From positions 1 to 13,369 of the forward strand of contig CAYUWB010000030.1 of the NCBI GenBank assembly GCA_964448305.1: a DNA stretch of 13,369 nucleotides. The letters are read 5' to 3'. The position numbers and the translations under genes are program-made. Positions within the stretch are counted from its first letter, which is position 1. Each line of letters begins with the position of its first letter. Positions 1 through 5,934 of the stretch are shown here, in pieces. The notes beneath the pieces were generated by a model. That model had not been told where the DNA came from, did no database searches, and was given only the letters and a program-made list of their open reading frames with translations. Origin of the DNA: Thioglobus_C sp964448305. GTDB lineage: Bacteria; Pseudomonadota; Gammaproteobacteria; PS1; Pseudothioglobaceae.

Positions 1-49
1 TGCCGACGTTGACATGGGGTTTGGTTCTTTCGAATTTTTCTTTTGACAT
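1..49 (-). CDS. tuf: Elongation factor Tu, N-terminal fragment (cut by window edge)
   Basis: Only the first 16 codons are in the window. They read MSKEKFERTKPHVNVG, the typical EF-Tu N terminus leading into the first GTP-binding loop. EF-Tu delivers aminoacyl-tRNA to the ribosome as a GTP complex. An AGAGGA ribosome binding site precedes the ATG by about 7 nt. The gene lies 38 nt downstream of tRNA-Thr on the same strand and is presumably co-transcribed with the three tRNAs, as in the E. coli tufB operon. The identification rests on a short but highly conserved stretch. Confidence 0.93.
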   Translation of the reverse strand, partial: MSKEKFERTKPHVNVG

Positions 50-87
50 TTTATTTTCCTCTTAGTTAGAACTATTTTAAATTTTAC

Positions 88-163
<76 letters not shown>

Positions 164-178
164 ACAACCTCTTCCACA

Positions 179-252
179 TGGAGCGGGTAACGAGAATCGA
201 ACTCGTCTCATTGGCTTGGAAGGCCAAGGTAATACCAATATACGATACCCGC
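179..252 (-). tRNA. glyT: tRNA-Gly (anticodon TCC)
   Basis: The reverse complement gives a 74-nt cloverleaf. The acceptor stem is GCGGGTA/TACCCGC with discriminator T and encoded CCA. The anticodon stem TTGGC/GCCAA flanks loop CTTCCAA, giving anticodon TCC. The T loop is GTTCGATTC. It sits between tRNA-Tyr and tRNA-Thr in the same order as glyT in the E. coli tufB operon. Confidence 0.97.
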
Positions 253-270
253 AAATCCTACTTTTACTTC

Positions 271-355
271 TGGTGGAGAGAGAAGGATTCGAACCTTCGA
301 AGCCAGAGGCGACGGATTTACAATCCGCATACTTTAACCACTCGTAAATCTCTCC
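271..355 (-). tRNA. tyrU: tRNA-Tyr (anticodon GTA)
   Basis: The reverse complement is an 85-nt class II tRNA with a long variable arm. The acceptor stem is GGAGAGA/TCTCTCC with discriminator A and encoded CCA. The anticodon loop TTGTAAA carries GTA. It is the first gene of the tRNA-tuf operon. The thrU gene (anticodon TGT) that precedes tyrU in E. coli is absent between here and the malic enzyme gene. Confidence 0.97.
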
Positions 356-369
356 AAAAACAATCGGCC

Positions 370-398
370 ATTATCCCATAACTATTATTGATTAACAA
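370..398 (-). promoter_or_regulatory. Promoter of the tRNA-Tyr/Gly/Thr-tuf operon
   Basis: On the minus strand a TTGTTA -35 hexamer (393-398) and a GATAAT -10 hexamer (370-375) are separated by exactly 17 bp. They end about 14 nt before the mature 5' end of tRNA-Tyr. The bases after the -10 read GGCCG, a GC-rich discriminator of the kind linked to stringent (ppGpp) control of stable RNA promoters. Position and spacing are seen directly; the stringent control is inferred. Confidence 0.72.
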
Positions 399-451
399 GG
401 GGATTTAATCGTTTTTTTTTGTATCGAAATTAAGGGGTGTTATAGCGAAAA

Positions 452-1672
452 TTAAAGCCTAGAAACACCGCTTGATATTGCAGCATCAAATACTGCTTTT
501 GGCACGACATCGATGAGTCTTTTGTCGAACGGTTTAGGGATGATATAGTCCTTTCCAAAGCTGATAGCATCAACATGGTAAGCGTCTAATACATCTTGAG
601 GAACGGCTAATTTTGCCAAATCTTTAAGTGCATGCACGGCGGCAATTTTCATCTCAACATTGATTTCGCTGGCTTTAGCATCAAGCGCACCTCTGAAAAT
701 AAATGGGAATCCAAGCACATTGTTTACTTGATTTGGGTAATCACTTCGACCGGTTGCCATGATCAAATCATCACGCGCCGCGTTAGCGTCTGCAGGTGAT
801 ATTTCAGGGTCAGGATTTGACAAAGCAAACACAATTGGGTTATCTGCCATTGATTTCACCATGGCTTGAGAAACCAAATTAGCAGATGCCACCCCTACAA
901 ACACATCACAATTATCCATTGCATCTGCTAAGGTTTGTTTGTCGGTTGTTGATGCGTAATCTGCCTTTTCTTTAGTCAAACCTTTGCGCTGATTAGTAAT
1001 CACGCCTTTAGAATCTACCAATAAAATATTAGATTTTTTAAAGCCAAGATCACACAATAAATCAAGCGTTGCAATACCTGCAGCACCTGCGCCTAGGCAA
1101 GTCAAAGTTGCAGTTTCAGGCGTTTTACCTTGAATCTCTAAAGCGTTTAAAAGTCCTGCTGCAATAATAATAGCCGTACCATGTTGATCATCATGAAAAA
1201 CAGGGGTATCCAGCTCTTTAATCAAGCGCTGTTCGATTTCAAAACAGCGTGGTGCAGAAATATCTTCTAGGTTAATACCACCAAAAGTCGGTGCAATATT
1301 TTTAACGGTTTGTACAAATTCATCCACATCTTGCGTATCCACTTCAATATTAAACACGTCAATATCAGCAAATTGTTTAAACAAAACACCCTTGCCTTCC
1401 ATCACTGGTTTAGCCGCCAAAGGACCAACATTACCCAGGCCTAACACGGCCGACCCATCGGTAATCACAGCCACTAAATTACCTTTGACGGTGTAGTCAT
1501 AAACCTTGGATTCATCTTTAGCAATTTCTCTAACAGGCGCCGCCACACCCGGTGTGTACGCCAATGACAAATCGTGATGCGTATCCAATGCTTTGTGCGA
1601 AGAAACCTGTATTTTTCCGGGGCGATCCCCCTTGTGATAATCAAGTGCTAATTTATGGAATTCTTCACTCAT
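452..1672 (-). CDS. maeB: Malic enzyme, short form (oxidative decarboxylation of malate to pyruvate)
   Basis: This 406-residue protein converts malate to pyruvate and CO2 with reduction of NAD(P), in the cytoplasm. The malic N-terminal domain carries SLAYTPGVA with the catalytic Tyr39, and MEGKGVLFKQFADIDVF with the catalytic Lys94. Metal ligands are visible as Glu136-Asp137 (NLEDISAPRCF) and Asp162 (HDDQHGTA). The Rossmann fold follows, with GAGAAG at 194-199 and SNPDPE around 285-290. E. coli MaeB is about 760 residues because of a C-terminal phosphotransacetylase-like domain. That domain is absent here and the protein ends cleanly after the malic enzyme core, like the roughly 400-residue forms of other bacteria. 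No clear Shine-Dalgarno sequence precedes the ATG. The gene is divergent from mdh across 62 bp, so the two malate enzymes share a regulatory gap. Cofactor preference (NAD or NADP) cannot be read with certainty. Confidence 0.93.
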   Translation of the reverse strand: MSEEFHKLALDYHKGDRPGKIQVSSHKALDTHHDLSLAYTPGVAAPVREIAKDESKVYDYTVKGNLVAVITDGSAVLGLGNVGPLAAKPVMEGKGVLFKQFADIDVFNIEVDTQDVDEFVQTVKNIAPTFGGINLEDISAPRCFEIEQRLIKELDTPVFHDDQHGTAIIIAAGLLNALEIQGKTPETATLTCLGAGAAGIATLDLLCDLGFKKSNILLVDSKGVITNQRKGLTKEKADYASTTDKQTLADAMDNCDVFVGVASANLVSQAMVKSMADNPIVFALSNPDPEISPADANAARDDLIMATGRSDYPNQVNNVLGFPFIFRGALDAKASEINVEMKIAAVHALKDLAKLAVPQDVLDAYHVDAISFGKDYIIPKPFDKRLIDVVPKAVFDAAISSGVSRL

Positions 1673-1684
1673 TTTGGGTTAATA

Positions 1685-1714
1685 TTGTTTATACGATAAG
1701 CAAGCTATTATATA
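1685..1714 (+). promoter_or_regulatory. Candidate mdh promoter in the maeB/mdh divergent gap
   Basis: TTGTTT (1685-1690) is followed 18 bp later by TATATA (1709-1714), or 17 bp later by TTATAT. This lies just upstream of the strong mdh ribosome binding site GGAGG (1725-1729). On the opposite strand a perfect TATAAT (1707-1712) could serve maeB, but no good -35 accompanies it. The two -10 regions overlap, so divergent transcription may be mutually exclusive. This is inferred from sequence only. Confidence 0.35.
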
Positions 1715-1734
1715 AGTATTGAGAGGAGGTTGCC

Positions 1735-2658
1735 ATGGTTAATAAAATCAGTATTGTTGGCGCTGGCCGAGTGGGCGAAAGTACCGCTCAAATGTTGGCC
1801 ATTCAAAAGCTAGCACAGCAAATTGTACTCATTGATTTAGATGAGCAATACGCCAAAGGTGTGGCGCTTGATATTCAAGAAACCTCAAGTGTTTATCACT
1901 TTGATGCTAATCTCGTTGGCGCGAGTGATATTGCTAATATTCAAGATTCTAATATCGTTATTATTACTGCTGGTATGCCACGCAAACCTGGCATGGATCG
2001 CGCTGATGTATTAGCCATCAATCTTAAAATAATTGATGAAATTATGGATGGCGTGATCAAATACGCACCAGACGCTTATGTGATTGTGGTTTCTAATCCT
2101 GTTGATGTACTGACTTATTACGCCAACCAAAAAGCCAACTGGCCACGCAACCGTATTATGGGGCAAGCTGGTATTTTGGATTCAATGCGTATGTCGAGTT
2201 TTATCGCCATGGAAATTGACTACTCCATTAACGATATTCAAGCGATTGTGCTCGGCGGCCATGGTGACACCATGGTGCCTCTGCCACGGTTCACCACGGT
2301 TAGCGGCATTTCAATTGAGCATTTATTAGACAAAACAACCATTGATAAAATTATCCAACGTACCCGTGATGGCGGTGCAGAAATTCTCAACCTTAAACAA
2401 AAATCCAGTGCTTATGATGCCCCAGGCGCTGCAGTCACCATTATGGTGGAAGCCATAGTGCACAACAAACGCCGTCTACTGCCTTGCATTAGTATGCTTG
2501 AAGGCGAATACAAGCAAAACGATATTGCCATTGGTGTGCCCGTCGTATTGGGTAAAAATGGTATTGAAAAAATTGTTGAGCTAGATTTTAATACTGAAGA
2601 ACAAAAAGCATTCGATGCTTCGGCTCAAGTGATTAAAGGTCTCATTGAAGAAATTTAA
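1735..2658 (+). CDS. mdh: Malate dehydrogenase, LDH-like type
   Basis: This 307-residue enzyme interconverts malate and oxaloacetate with NAD. The Rossmann motif GAGRVG is at 9-14, and Asp34 at the end of the second strand favours NAD over NADP. The mobile loop MPRKPGMDR (81-89) has Arg83 and Arg89 for dicarboxylate binding, marking malate rather than lactate dehydrogenase. Asn121 lies in SNPVDVLTY. Asp149 and Arg152 are in GILDSMR, and the catalytic His176 is in GGHGDTM. Length is typical of the family (about 310). The start is well supported by GGAGG six bases upstream. The gene diverges from the malic enzyme gene. Its stop codon interlocks with that of convergent pyrD (4-nt overlap), and no terminator is visible between them. 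Confidence 0.95.
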   Translation: MVNKISIVGAGRVGESTAQMLAIQKLAQQIVLIDLDEQYAKGVALDIQETSSVYHFDANLVGASDIANIQDSNIVIITAGMPRKPGMDRADVLAINLKIIDEIMDGVIKYAPDAYVIVVSNPVDVLTYYANQKANWPRNRIMGQAGILDSMRMSSFIAMEIDYSINDIQAIVLGGHGDTMVPLPRFTTVSGISIEHLLDKTTIDKIIQRTRDGGAEILNLKQKSSAYDAPGAAVTIMVEAIVHNKRRLLPCISMLEGEYKQNDIAIGVPVVLGKNGIEKIVELDFNTEEQKAFDASAQVIKGLIEEI

Positions 2659-3791
2659 AGCAAAGGATTGCGCGACCCTACTGCTTCCTCAACGGATGAA
2701 AAACCGTCCTTTTTCAGCAGATCAACCAAGCCACGATTAATCTCACCAACAACTTGCGGACCTTCAAAAATCATGCTGGTAATCAGCTCAATTAAATTAG
2801 CACCAGAAGTGATTTTCTCGTAAGCATCGTCTGCACTAAACACACCGCCCACACCAACAATGGTAATCTTACCTCGCGTTCTTTGATAAACATGGCGCAC
2901 CATATTGGTTGCAATGCGCTGCACTGGTAAACCACTAAGCGCACCTTTGTCAAACGTTAGTTCTTCTTTAAGATACTCATCACTCATTGACGGCTTGGTT
3001 AAATTGGTTAATACCAGTCCGTCTACCTTGTGTTTTAAACAAGCATCAACAATGATGTTGATTTCATCTTGCTCTAAATCTGCTGCCATTTTTACATAGA
3101 CTGGTTTACCCTCTTGTTTGACTTTGTCGAGCGCACTTAATAATGTCTCTAAATTTTTTTGATCAACAAATGGCTCGCCGTCTTGGGTGTTTGGGCAAGA
3201 AATATTAATTGTATAGTAATGTCCAATGTCCTTAAAAGCGCTCACTGTTTTTAAATAATCATCAATCGAGTTTTGCAAATCAAATTCTGCAGAATTGTTG
3301 GTTTTAGCAGCGCTAATACCAATGGGTATTTTAAATTTTTTACCTTTTAATCGTTTCGCAATAGCCTCGGCACCTTGATTATTAAGCCCGTACCAAACTA
3401 AAATCGATTTAGACTTAACCAAACGGAATAAACGCCTGCCCACACCGGGATTGCCTGGACATACATCACCAGTAAAAGAACCTAACTCAGCAAAACCAAA
3501 ACCGATAAGTGGATAGGCATCGGTCAATTCACCATCCTTATCAAAACCGGCAGACAAGCCAATTGGGTTATCGTACTTGACGCCATCAACTGTAGTGTTA
3601 AGGCTTTTATGTTGGTAATAAAATAAAGTTTTTAATAAACTTCTGCCTAAAGTATTAGAAGCCAATAATAGCCCAAACTGTTTGAGTTTGTTATGCGCTT
3701 CTTCTGCTTCCCATAGAAAGACTAAAGGACGCACAACCCAGCGATAAAACAAATGATTAATTTGACCTCGTAATGCATAAACCAATTTCAT
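2655..3791 (-). CDS. pyrD: Dihydroorotate dehydrogenase, class 2-like (membrane-associated, quinone)
   Basis: This 378-residue protein oxidises dihydroorotate to orotate in pyrimidine synthesis. The N-terminal extension of about 70 residues, with hydrophobic and amphipathic stretches (LFYRWVVRPLVFLWEAEEAH), is the hallmark of class 2 enzymes, which pass electrons to quinone at the membrane. The FMN barrel begins at NPIGLSAGFDKDGE (75-88) and continues with GFGFAELGSFT (97-107) and RRLFRL (119-124). Further on are NISCPNT (196-202), VKMAADL (233-239), LTNLTKP and GVGGVFSADDAYEKI (near 313-327). At the catalytic-base position the residue is Cys199, where class 2 enzymes such as E. coli PyrD have Ser (NISSPNT); Cys is the class 1 residue. 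The start is supported by AAGGA 7 nt upstream. The 3' end overlaps the mdh stop codon. Confidence 0.92.
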   Translation of the reverse strand: MKLVYALRGQINHLFYRWVVRPLVFLWEAEEAHNKLKQFGLLLASNTLGRSLLKTLFYYQHKSLNTTVDGVKYDNPIGLSAGFDKDGELTDAYPLIGFGFAELGSFTGDVCPGNPGVGRRLFRLVKSKSILVWYGLNNQGAEAIAKRLKGKKFKIPIGISAAKTNNSAEFDLQNSIDDYLKTVSAFKDIGHYYTINISCPNTQDGEPFVDQKNLETLLSALDKVKQEGKPVYVKMAADLEQDEINIIVDACLKHKVDGLVLTNLTKPSMSDEYLKEELTFDKGALSGLPVQRIATNMVRHVYQRTRGKITIVGVGGVFSADDAYEKITSGANLIELITSMIFEGPQVVGEINRGLVDLLKKDGFSSVEEAVGSRNPLL

Positions 3792-3826
3792 ACTATTTTC
3801 CTTAGAATCAACCTTTTATAACTATC

Positions 3827-3835
3827 ATCATATCA
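3827..3835 (-). promoter_or_regulatory. Candidate extended -10 promoter of pyrD
   Basis: The minus strand reads TGATATGAT, an extended -10 (TGn followed by TATGAT, five of six consensus bases), about 36 nt upstream of the pyrD ATG. No convincing -35 hexamer lies at the usual spacing, which is tolerated for extended -10 promoters. A second -10-like TATAAA lies closer to the gene. Tentative. Confidence 0.33.
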
Positions 3836-4061
3836 AATAACGCTCTACACAGTTGGTTTATTCAAAATAATCATCCATTTCGAAAATTACCCAATTTTTT
3901 AGTTTTTGAAACGGGAAAGGCCCGTTTCATATCTTTTTGATCTATATTCTGAATAAAAACGTCATTTTAGGTATTAAAAACAAGATTTTTAGAGGTGAAC
4001 ACCCCTTTTTGATCAAGGTTTTAAAATGATTTTGATTATTTCCAATATTTTTTTATCAATA
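3836..4061. other. Non-coding gap between pyrD and the dcw leader
   Basis: This very AT-rich stretch has no credible open reading frame with a ribosome binding site on either strand. It contains the hairpin listed separately. It also holds a weak -35/-10-like pair on the plus strand (TTGATT 4032-4037, TATCAA 4054-4059), and an imperfect stem around 3991-4005 followed by five T residues. I see no RNA family that I recognise. Confidence 0.5.
3907..3929 (+). terminator. Hairpin, possible intrinsic terminator or attenuator
   Basis: A perfect 9-bp stem, TGAAACGGG paired with CCCGTTTCA, encloses loop AAAGG. On the plus strand a run of five T begins 5 nt after the stem (3934-3938), a suboptimal distance for an intrinsic terminator. 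On the minus strand the stem is followed by A residues, so it would not terminate pyrD-direction RNA. It could insulate the dcw promoter region from antisense readthrough coming from mdh through pyrD. The function is inferred. Confidence 0.4.
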
Positions 4062-4098
4062 AAAGTGGTTCAAAGTGTAACAAAGTGGTATAAAATGT
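4062..4098 (+). promoter_or_regulatory. Array of MraZ-box-like repeats upstream of the dcw cluster
   Basis: Three copies of AAAGTG[G/T] lie at 4062-4068, 4072-4078 and 4082-4088, exactly 10 bp apart. A degenerate fourth copy, AAAATGT, lies at 4092-4098. One-turn periodicity puts every copy on the same DNA face. MraZ, encoded 160 bp downstream, is known to bind short direct repeats with this period in front of its own operon (TGGGN repeats in E. coli, AAAGTG[T/G] repeats in Mollicutes). A -10-like TATAAA (4089-4094) overlaps the third box. Repeats and spacing are seen; MraZ binding is inferred from the family. Confidence 0.72.
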
Positions 4099-4104
4099 AT
4101 TTTA

Positions 4105-4132
4105 TTGACTTGAGGAGTTAATATTTTTTAAT
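4105..4132 (+). promoter_or_regulatory. Candidate promoter for the small ORF and mraZ-rsmH-ftsL-ftsI
   Basis: TTGACT (4105-4110, five of six consensus) and TTTAAT (4127-4132, five of six) are 16 bp apart. Transcription would begin near 4139, only about 12 nt before the ATG of the 25-codon ORF and just upstream of its GGGGGA ribosome binding site. The MraZ-like boxes end 6 bp upstream of the -35. That position would fit activation or competition rather than simple roadblock repression. A competing -10 (TATAAA, 4089) exists within the boxes. Confidence 0.5.
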
Positions 4133-4150
4133 CACCAATACGGGGGAAAC

Positions 4151-4228
4151 ATGGAAGCAACTTTACACGCAATTATTTACGCATCATCGGCACTTATCTT
4201 GGCTATTAGCTTTGTTGCCGTTGTTTAA
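4151..4228 (+). CDS. Small predicted single-pass membrane peptide (25 aa) leading the dcw cluster
   Basis: A 25-codon ORF starts MEATLHAIIY and ends in SFVAVV-stop. A strong ribosome binding site, CGGGGGAA, is placed 2-3 nt before AACATGG with good spacing to the ATG. After a short polar N terminus (Glu2, His6), residues 7-25 are almost entirely hydrophobic, enough for one membrane helix, with no charged residue after position 2. It lies 27 bp upstream of mraZ, between the predicted promoter and that gene, so it should be the first cistron of the division cluster message. I do not recognise a family. It could be a genuine small membrane protein or a leader peptide setting mraZ translation. 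It is short enough to arise by chance, but the ribosome binding site, composition and position argue for translation. Confidence 0.55.
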   Translation: MEATLHAIIYASSALILAISFVAVV

Positions 4229-4255
4229 TCAACATAAAATCTTGGGGAAGAGAAA

Positions 4256-4708
4256 ATGTTCAGGGGGGTACATAGTTTAACCATTGACGCAAAAGGAAGA
4301 TTAAAAATTCCAACGCGCCACCAAACGCAAATCGATAAGGCTTGCGCTGGACAAATGGTACTAAGTATTCACCCAGACGACAATTGTTTGCTGCTTTACC
4401 CTTTGGGTGATTGGCAAAATCTTGAGCGTAAAGTGAGTGCACTGCCCTCACTTAACATTCACACAAAACGTTTAAAACGCAAACTCATTGGTCATGCAAC
4501 TGATTGTGAGCTTGATAAAGCCTCTCGTATTCTAATTCCTGCAACACTCAGAGAATACGCCAAACTACATAAAAAATTAATTCTAAGCGGTCAAGGCAAT
4601 AATTTTGAATTGTGGGACGAAGACGCTTGGCACAAACATATTAACAATCTTGACTCGCTGAGCAAGAAAGAAGAAATTCCAACGGAAATTACTCAACTGG
4701 CACTATAA
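4256..4708 (+). CDS. mraZ: MraZ, transcriptional regulator of the division/cell-wall cluster
   Basis: This 150-residue protein has two SpoVT-AbrB-type DNA-binding folds. The first has MFRGVHSLTIDAKGRLKIP with the DxxGR signature at Asp11-Arg15. The second has ELDKASRILIPATLREYA with Asp87 and Arg91 kept, but Ser90 replacing the usual Gly. SGQGNNFELWDEDAW (111-125) is the conserved C-terminal strand region. Family members form ring-like oligomers and bind direct repeats upstream of their own operon, which fits the repeat array at 4062-4098. Length matches the family (about 150). GGGGAAGAG lies just before the ATG. The stop codon directly abuts the rsmH start. Confidence 0.95.
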   Translation: MFRGVHSLTIDAKGRLKIPTRHQTQIDKACAGQMVLSIHPDDNCLLLYPLGDWQNLERKVSALPSLNIHTKRLKRKLIGHATDCELDKASRILIPATLREYAKLHKKLILSGQGNNFELWDEDAWHKHINNLDSLSKKEEIPTEITQLAL

Positions 4709-5659
4709 ATGTCTATAACCTCAAACCATCACCAATCTGTGATGTTCGATGAATCCATCGAAGGGTTGAACATAAAAAATGGCGGTACCTATATTGACGC
4801 TACTTTTGGCCGAGGTGGGCACACACAAGGCATTCTAGACAAATTAGACGACTCAGGCTCGGTGATTGCTTTCGATCAAGATATCCACGCCGTTGAATAC
4901 GCAAAAGAAAATTTTAATGACGATCGTCTCACGGTGATTCATAGTGCTTTCACACATATGGGTAAGCTATTAAATGAGCGAAATTTATCTGGAAAAATTG
5001 ACGGCATCTTAATGGATCTTGGCGTTTCATCGCCACAACTGGATAATGCTGAAAGAGGCTTTAGCTTTAACGCTGATGGTCCACTTGATATGCGTATGGA
5101 TCAAACCCATGGAATGAGTGCGGCTCAATGGCTAGAAAAAGCTGATGCAGTTGAAATTGCTAATGTGATATATGAATTTGGCGAAGAAAAAAGAAGCCGA
5201 CACATTGCCAGTGCCATTAAAAAATACCAACAAGATAAAACCATTACAACAACTCTGCAATTGGCCAATATTATTGCAAGCGTGGTTAAATCACATAAAA
5301 ATAAGCACCCAGCAACTCGATCATTTCAAGCGATTCGTATTTTTATTAATCAAGAATTAAAACAATTAATTGACGCATTAAACCAAACCACAAGCTTATT
5401 AGCACCAGAAGGTCGACTTAGTATTATTAGTTTTCATTCTATTGAAGATCGTATTGTTAAACAATTTATTCAAAAAAACTCTAAACAAAAACAACTGCCT
5501 AAGGGGTTGCCAATTATGGATAGTGGTGCTGAGCAAACCTTATTTAAAAACTTAGGAAAACAATTTGCCAGTAAAGCAGAAGTAAGTACCAATAAACGCT
5601 CAAGAAGTGCCATATTGAGAATTGCACAGCGCACTACATTAGAGGCTCTAACGTGTTAG
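4709..5659 (+). CDS. rsmH: 16S rRNA m4C1402 methyltransferase RsmH
   Basis: This 316-residue S-adenosylmethionine-dependent enzyme methylates N4 of C1402 in the 16S rRNA decoding site. The N terminus HHQSVMFDESIEGL is typical. The cofactor loop YIDATFGRGGHTQGIL has GRGGH at 34-38, and the ribose-binding acidic residue is in AFDQD (Asp56). The catalytic region LMDLGVSSPQLDNAERGFSF starts near 101, with Asp103. Later come YEFGEEKRSRHIASAI, HPATRSFQAIRIFINQEL, IISFHSIEDRIVKQF and the C-terminal KRSRSAILRIAQR. The gene begins immediately after the mraZ stop codon with no good Shine-Dalgarno sequence, so translation is probably coupled. Its TAG stop overlaps the ftsL GTG start. Confidence 0.97.
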   Translation: MSITSNHHQSVMFDESIEGLNIKNGGTYIDATFGRGGHTQGILDKLDDSGSVIAFDQDIHAVEYAKENFNDDRLTVIHSAFTHMGKLLNERNLSGKIDGILMDLGVSSPQLDNAERGFSFNADGPLDMRMDQTHGMSAAQWLEKADAVEIANVIYEFGEEKRSRHIASAIKKYQQDKTITTTLQLANIIASVVKSHKNKHPATRSFQAIRIFINQELKQLIDALNQTTSLLAPEGRLSIISFHSIEDRIVKQFIQKNSKQKQLPKGLPIMDSGAEQTLFKNLGKQFASKAEVSTNKRSRSAILRIAQRTTLEALTC

Positions 5660-5934
5660 GTCGGTCACTAAGTGTGACAAAAATCAATATCGTGTTAGGT
5701 ATGTGTATTGTTGTGTTGTCTTTTTATACGATTATTTGGCACCAGCAAAATTATCTTTTAGCAAAAGAAATAAAAATAAAAGAAAATAAAAATCAACAAC
5801 TAATGGCTATGCACAAGCACTTATTAATAAAACACTCAGAAAAAATTAGTGGTGCACAGATTAAAAACAAAGCCCTAAAAGATTTACAAATGAAAGTTGT
5901 TAATCCAAAAAAAATTAAATCCGTGCTGTTATGA
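5653..5934 (+). CDS. ftsL: Cell division protein FtsL
   Basis: A 93-residue bitopic protein with a short cytoplasmic tail and one membrane helix (about residues 12-29, INIVLGMCIVVLSFYTIIW). A lysine- and glutamine-rich periplasmic stretch, likely coiled coil, follows (30-75). That topology, together with placement between rsmH and ftsI, identifies FtsL, which bridges FtsB/FtsQ to FtsW/FtsI in the divisome. Sequence identity in this family is low, so context carries much of the call. The chosen start is GTG at 5653, overlapping the rsmH stop by 7 nt, with AGAGG 7 nt upstream; an in-frame GTG at 5674 is an alternative. The TGA stop overlaps the ftsI ATG (ATGA). It is the only gene in the window ending in TGA. 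Confidence 0.88.
   Translation: MLGRSLSVTKINIVLGMCIVVLSFYTIIWHQQNYLLAKEIKIKENKNQQLMAMHKHLLIKHSEKISGAQIKNKALKDLQMKVVNPKKIKSVLL

Noticed and set aside
3933..4014. Ten-base direct repeat CTTTTTGATC at 3933-3942 and 4005-4014
   Set aside because: Low-complexity T-rich core in an AT-rich gap; two copies are compatible with chance and nothing else links them.
5639..5651. Short palindrome TTAGAG-G-CTCTAA over the ftsL ribosome binding site
   Set aside because: At most a 5-bp AT-rich stem with a 3-nt loop; too weak to claim regulation.
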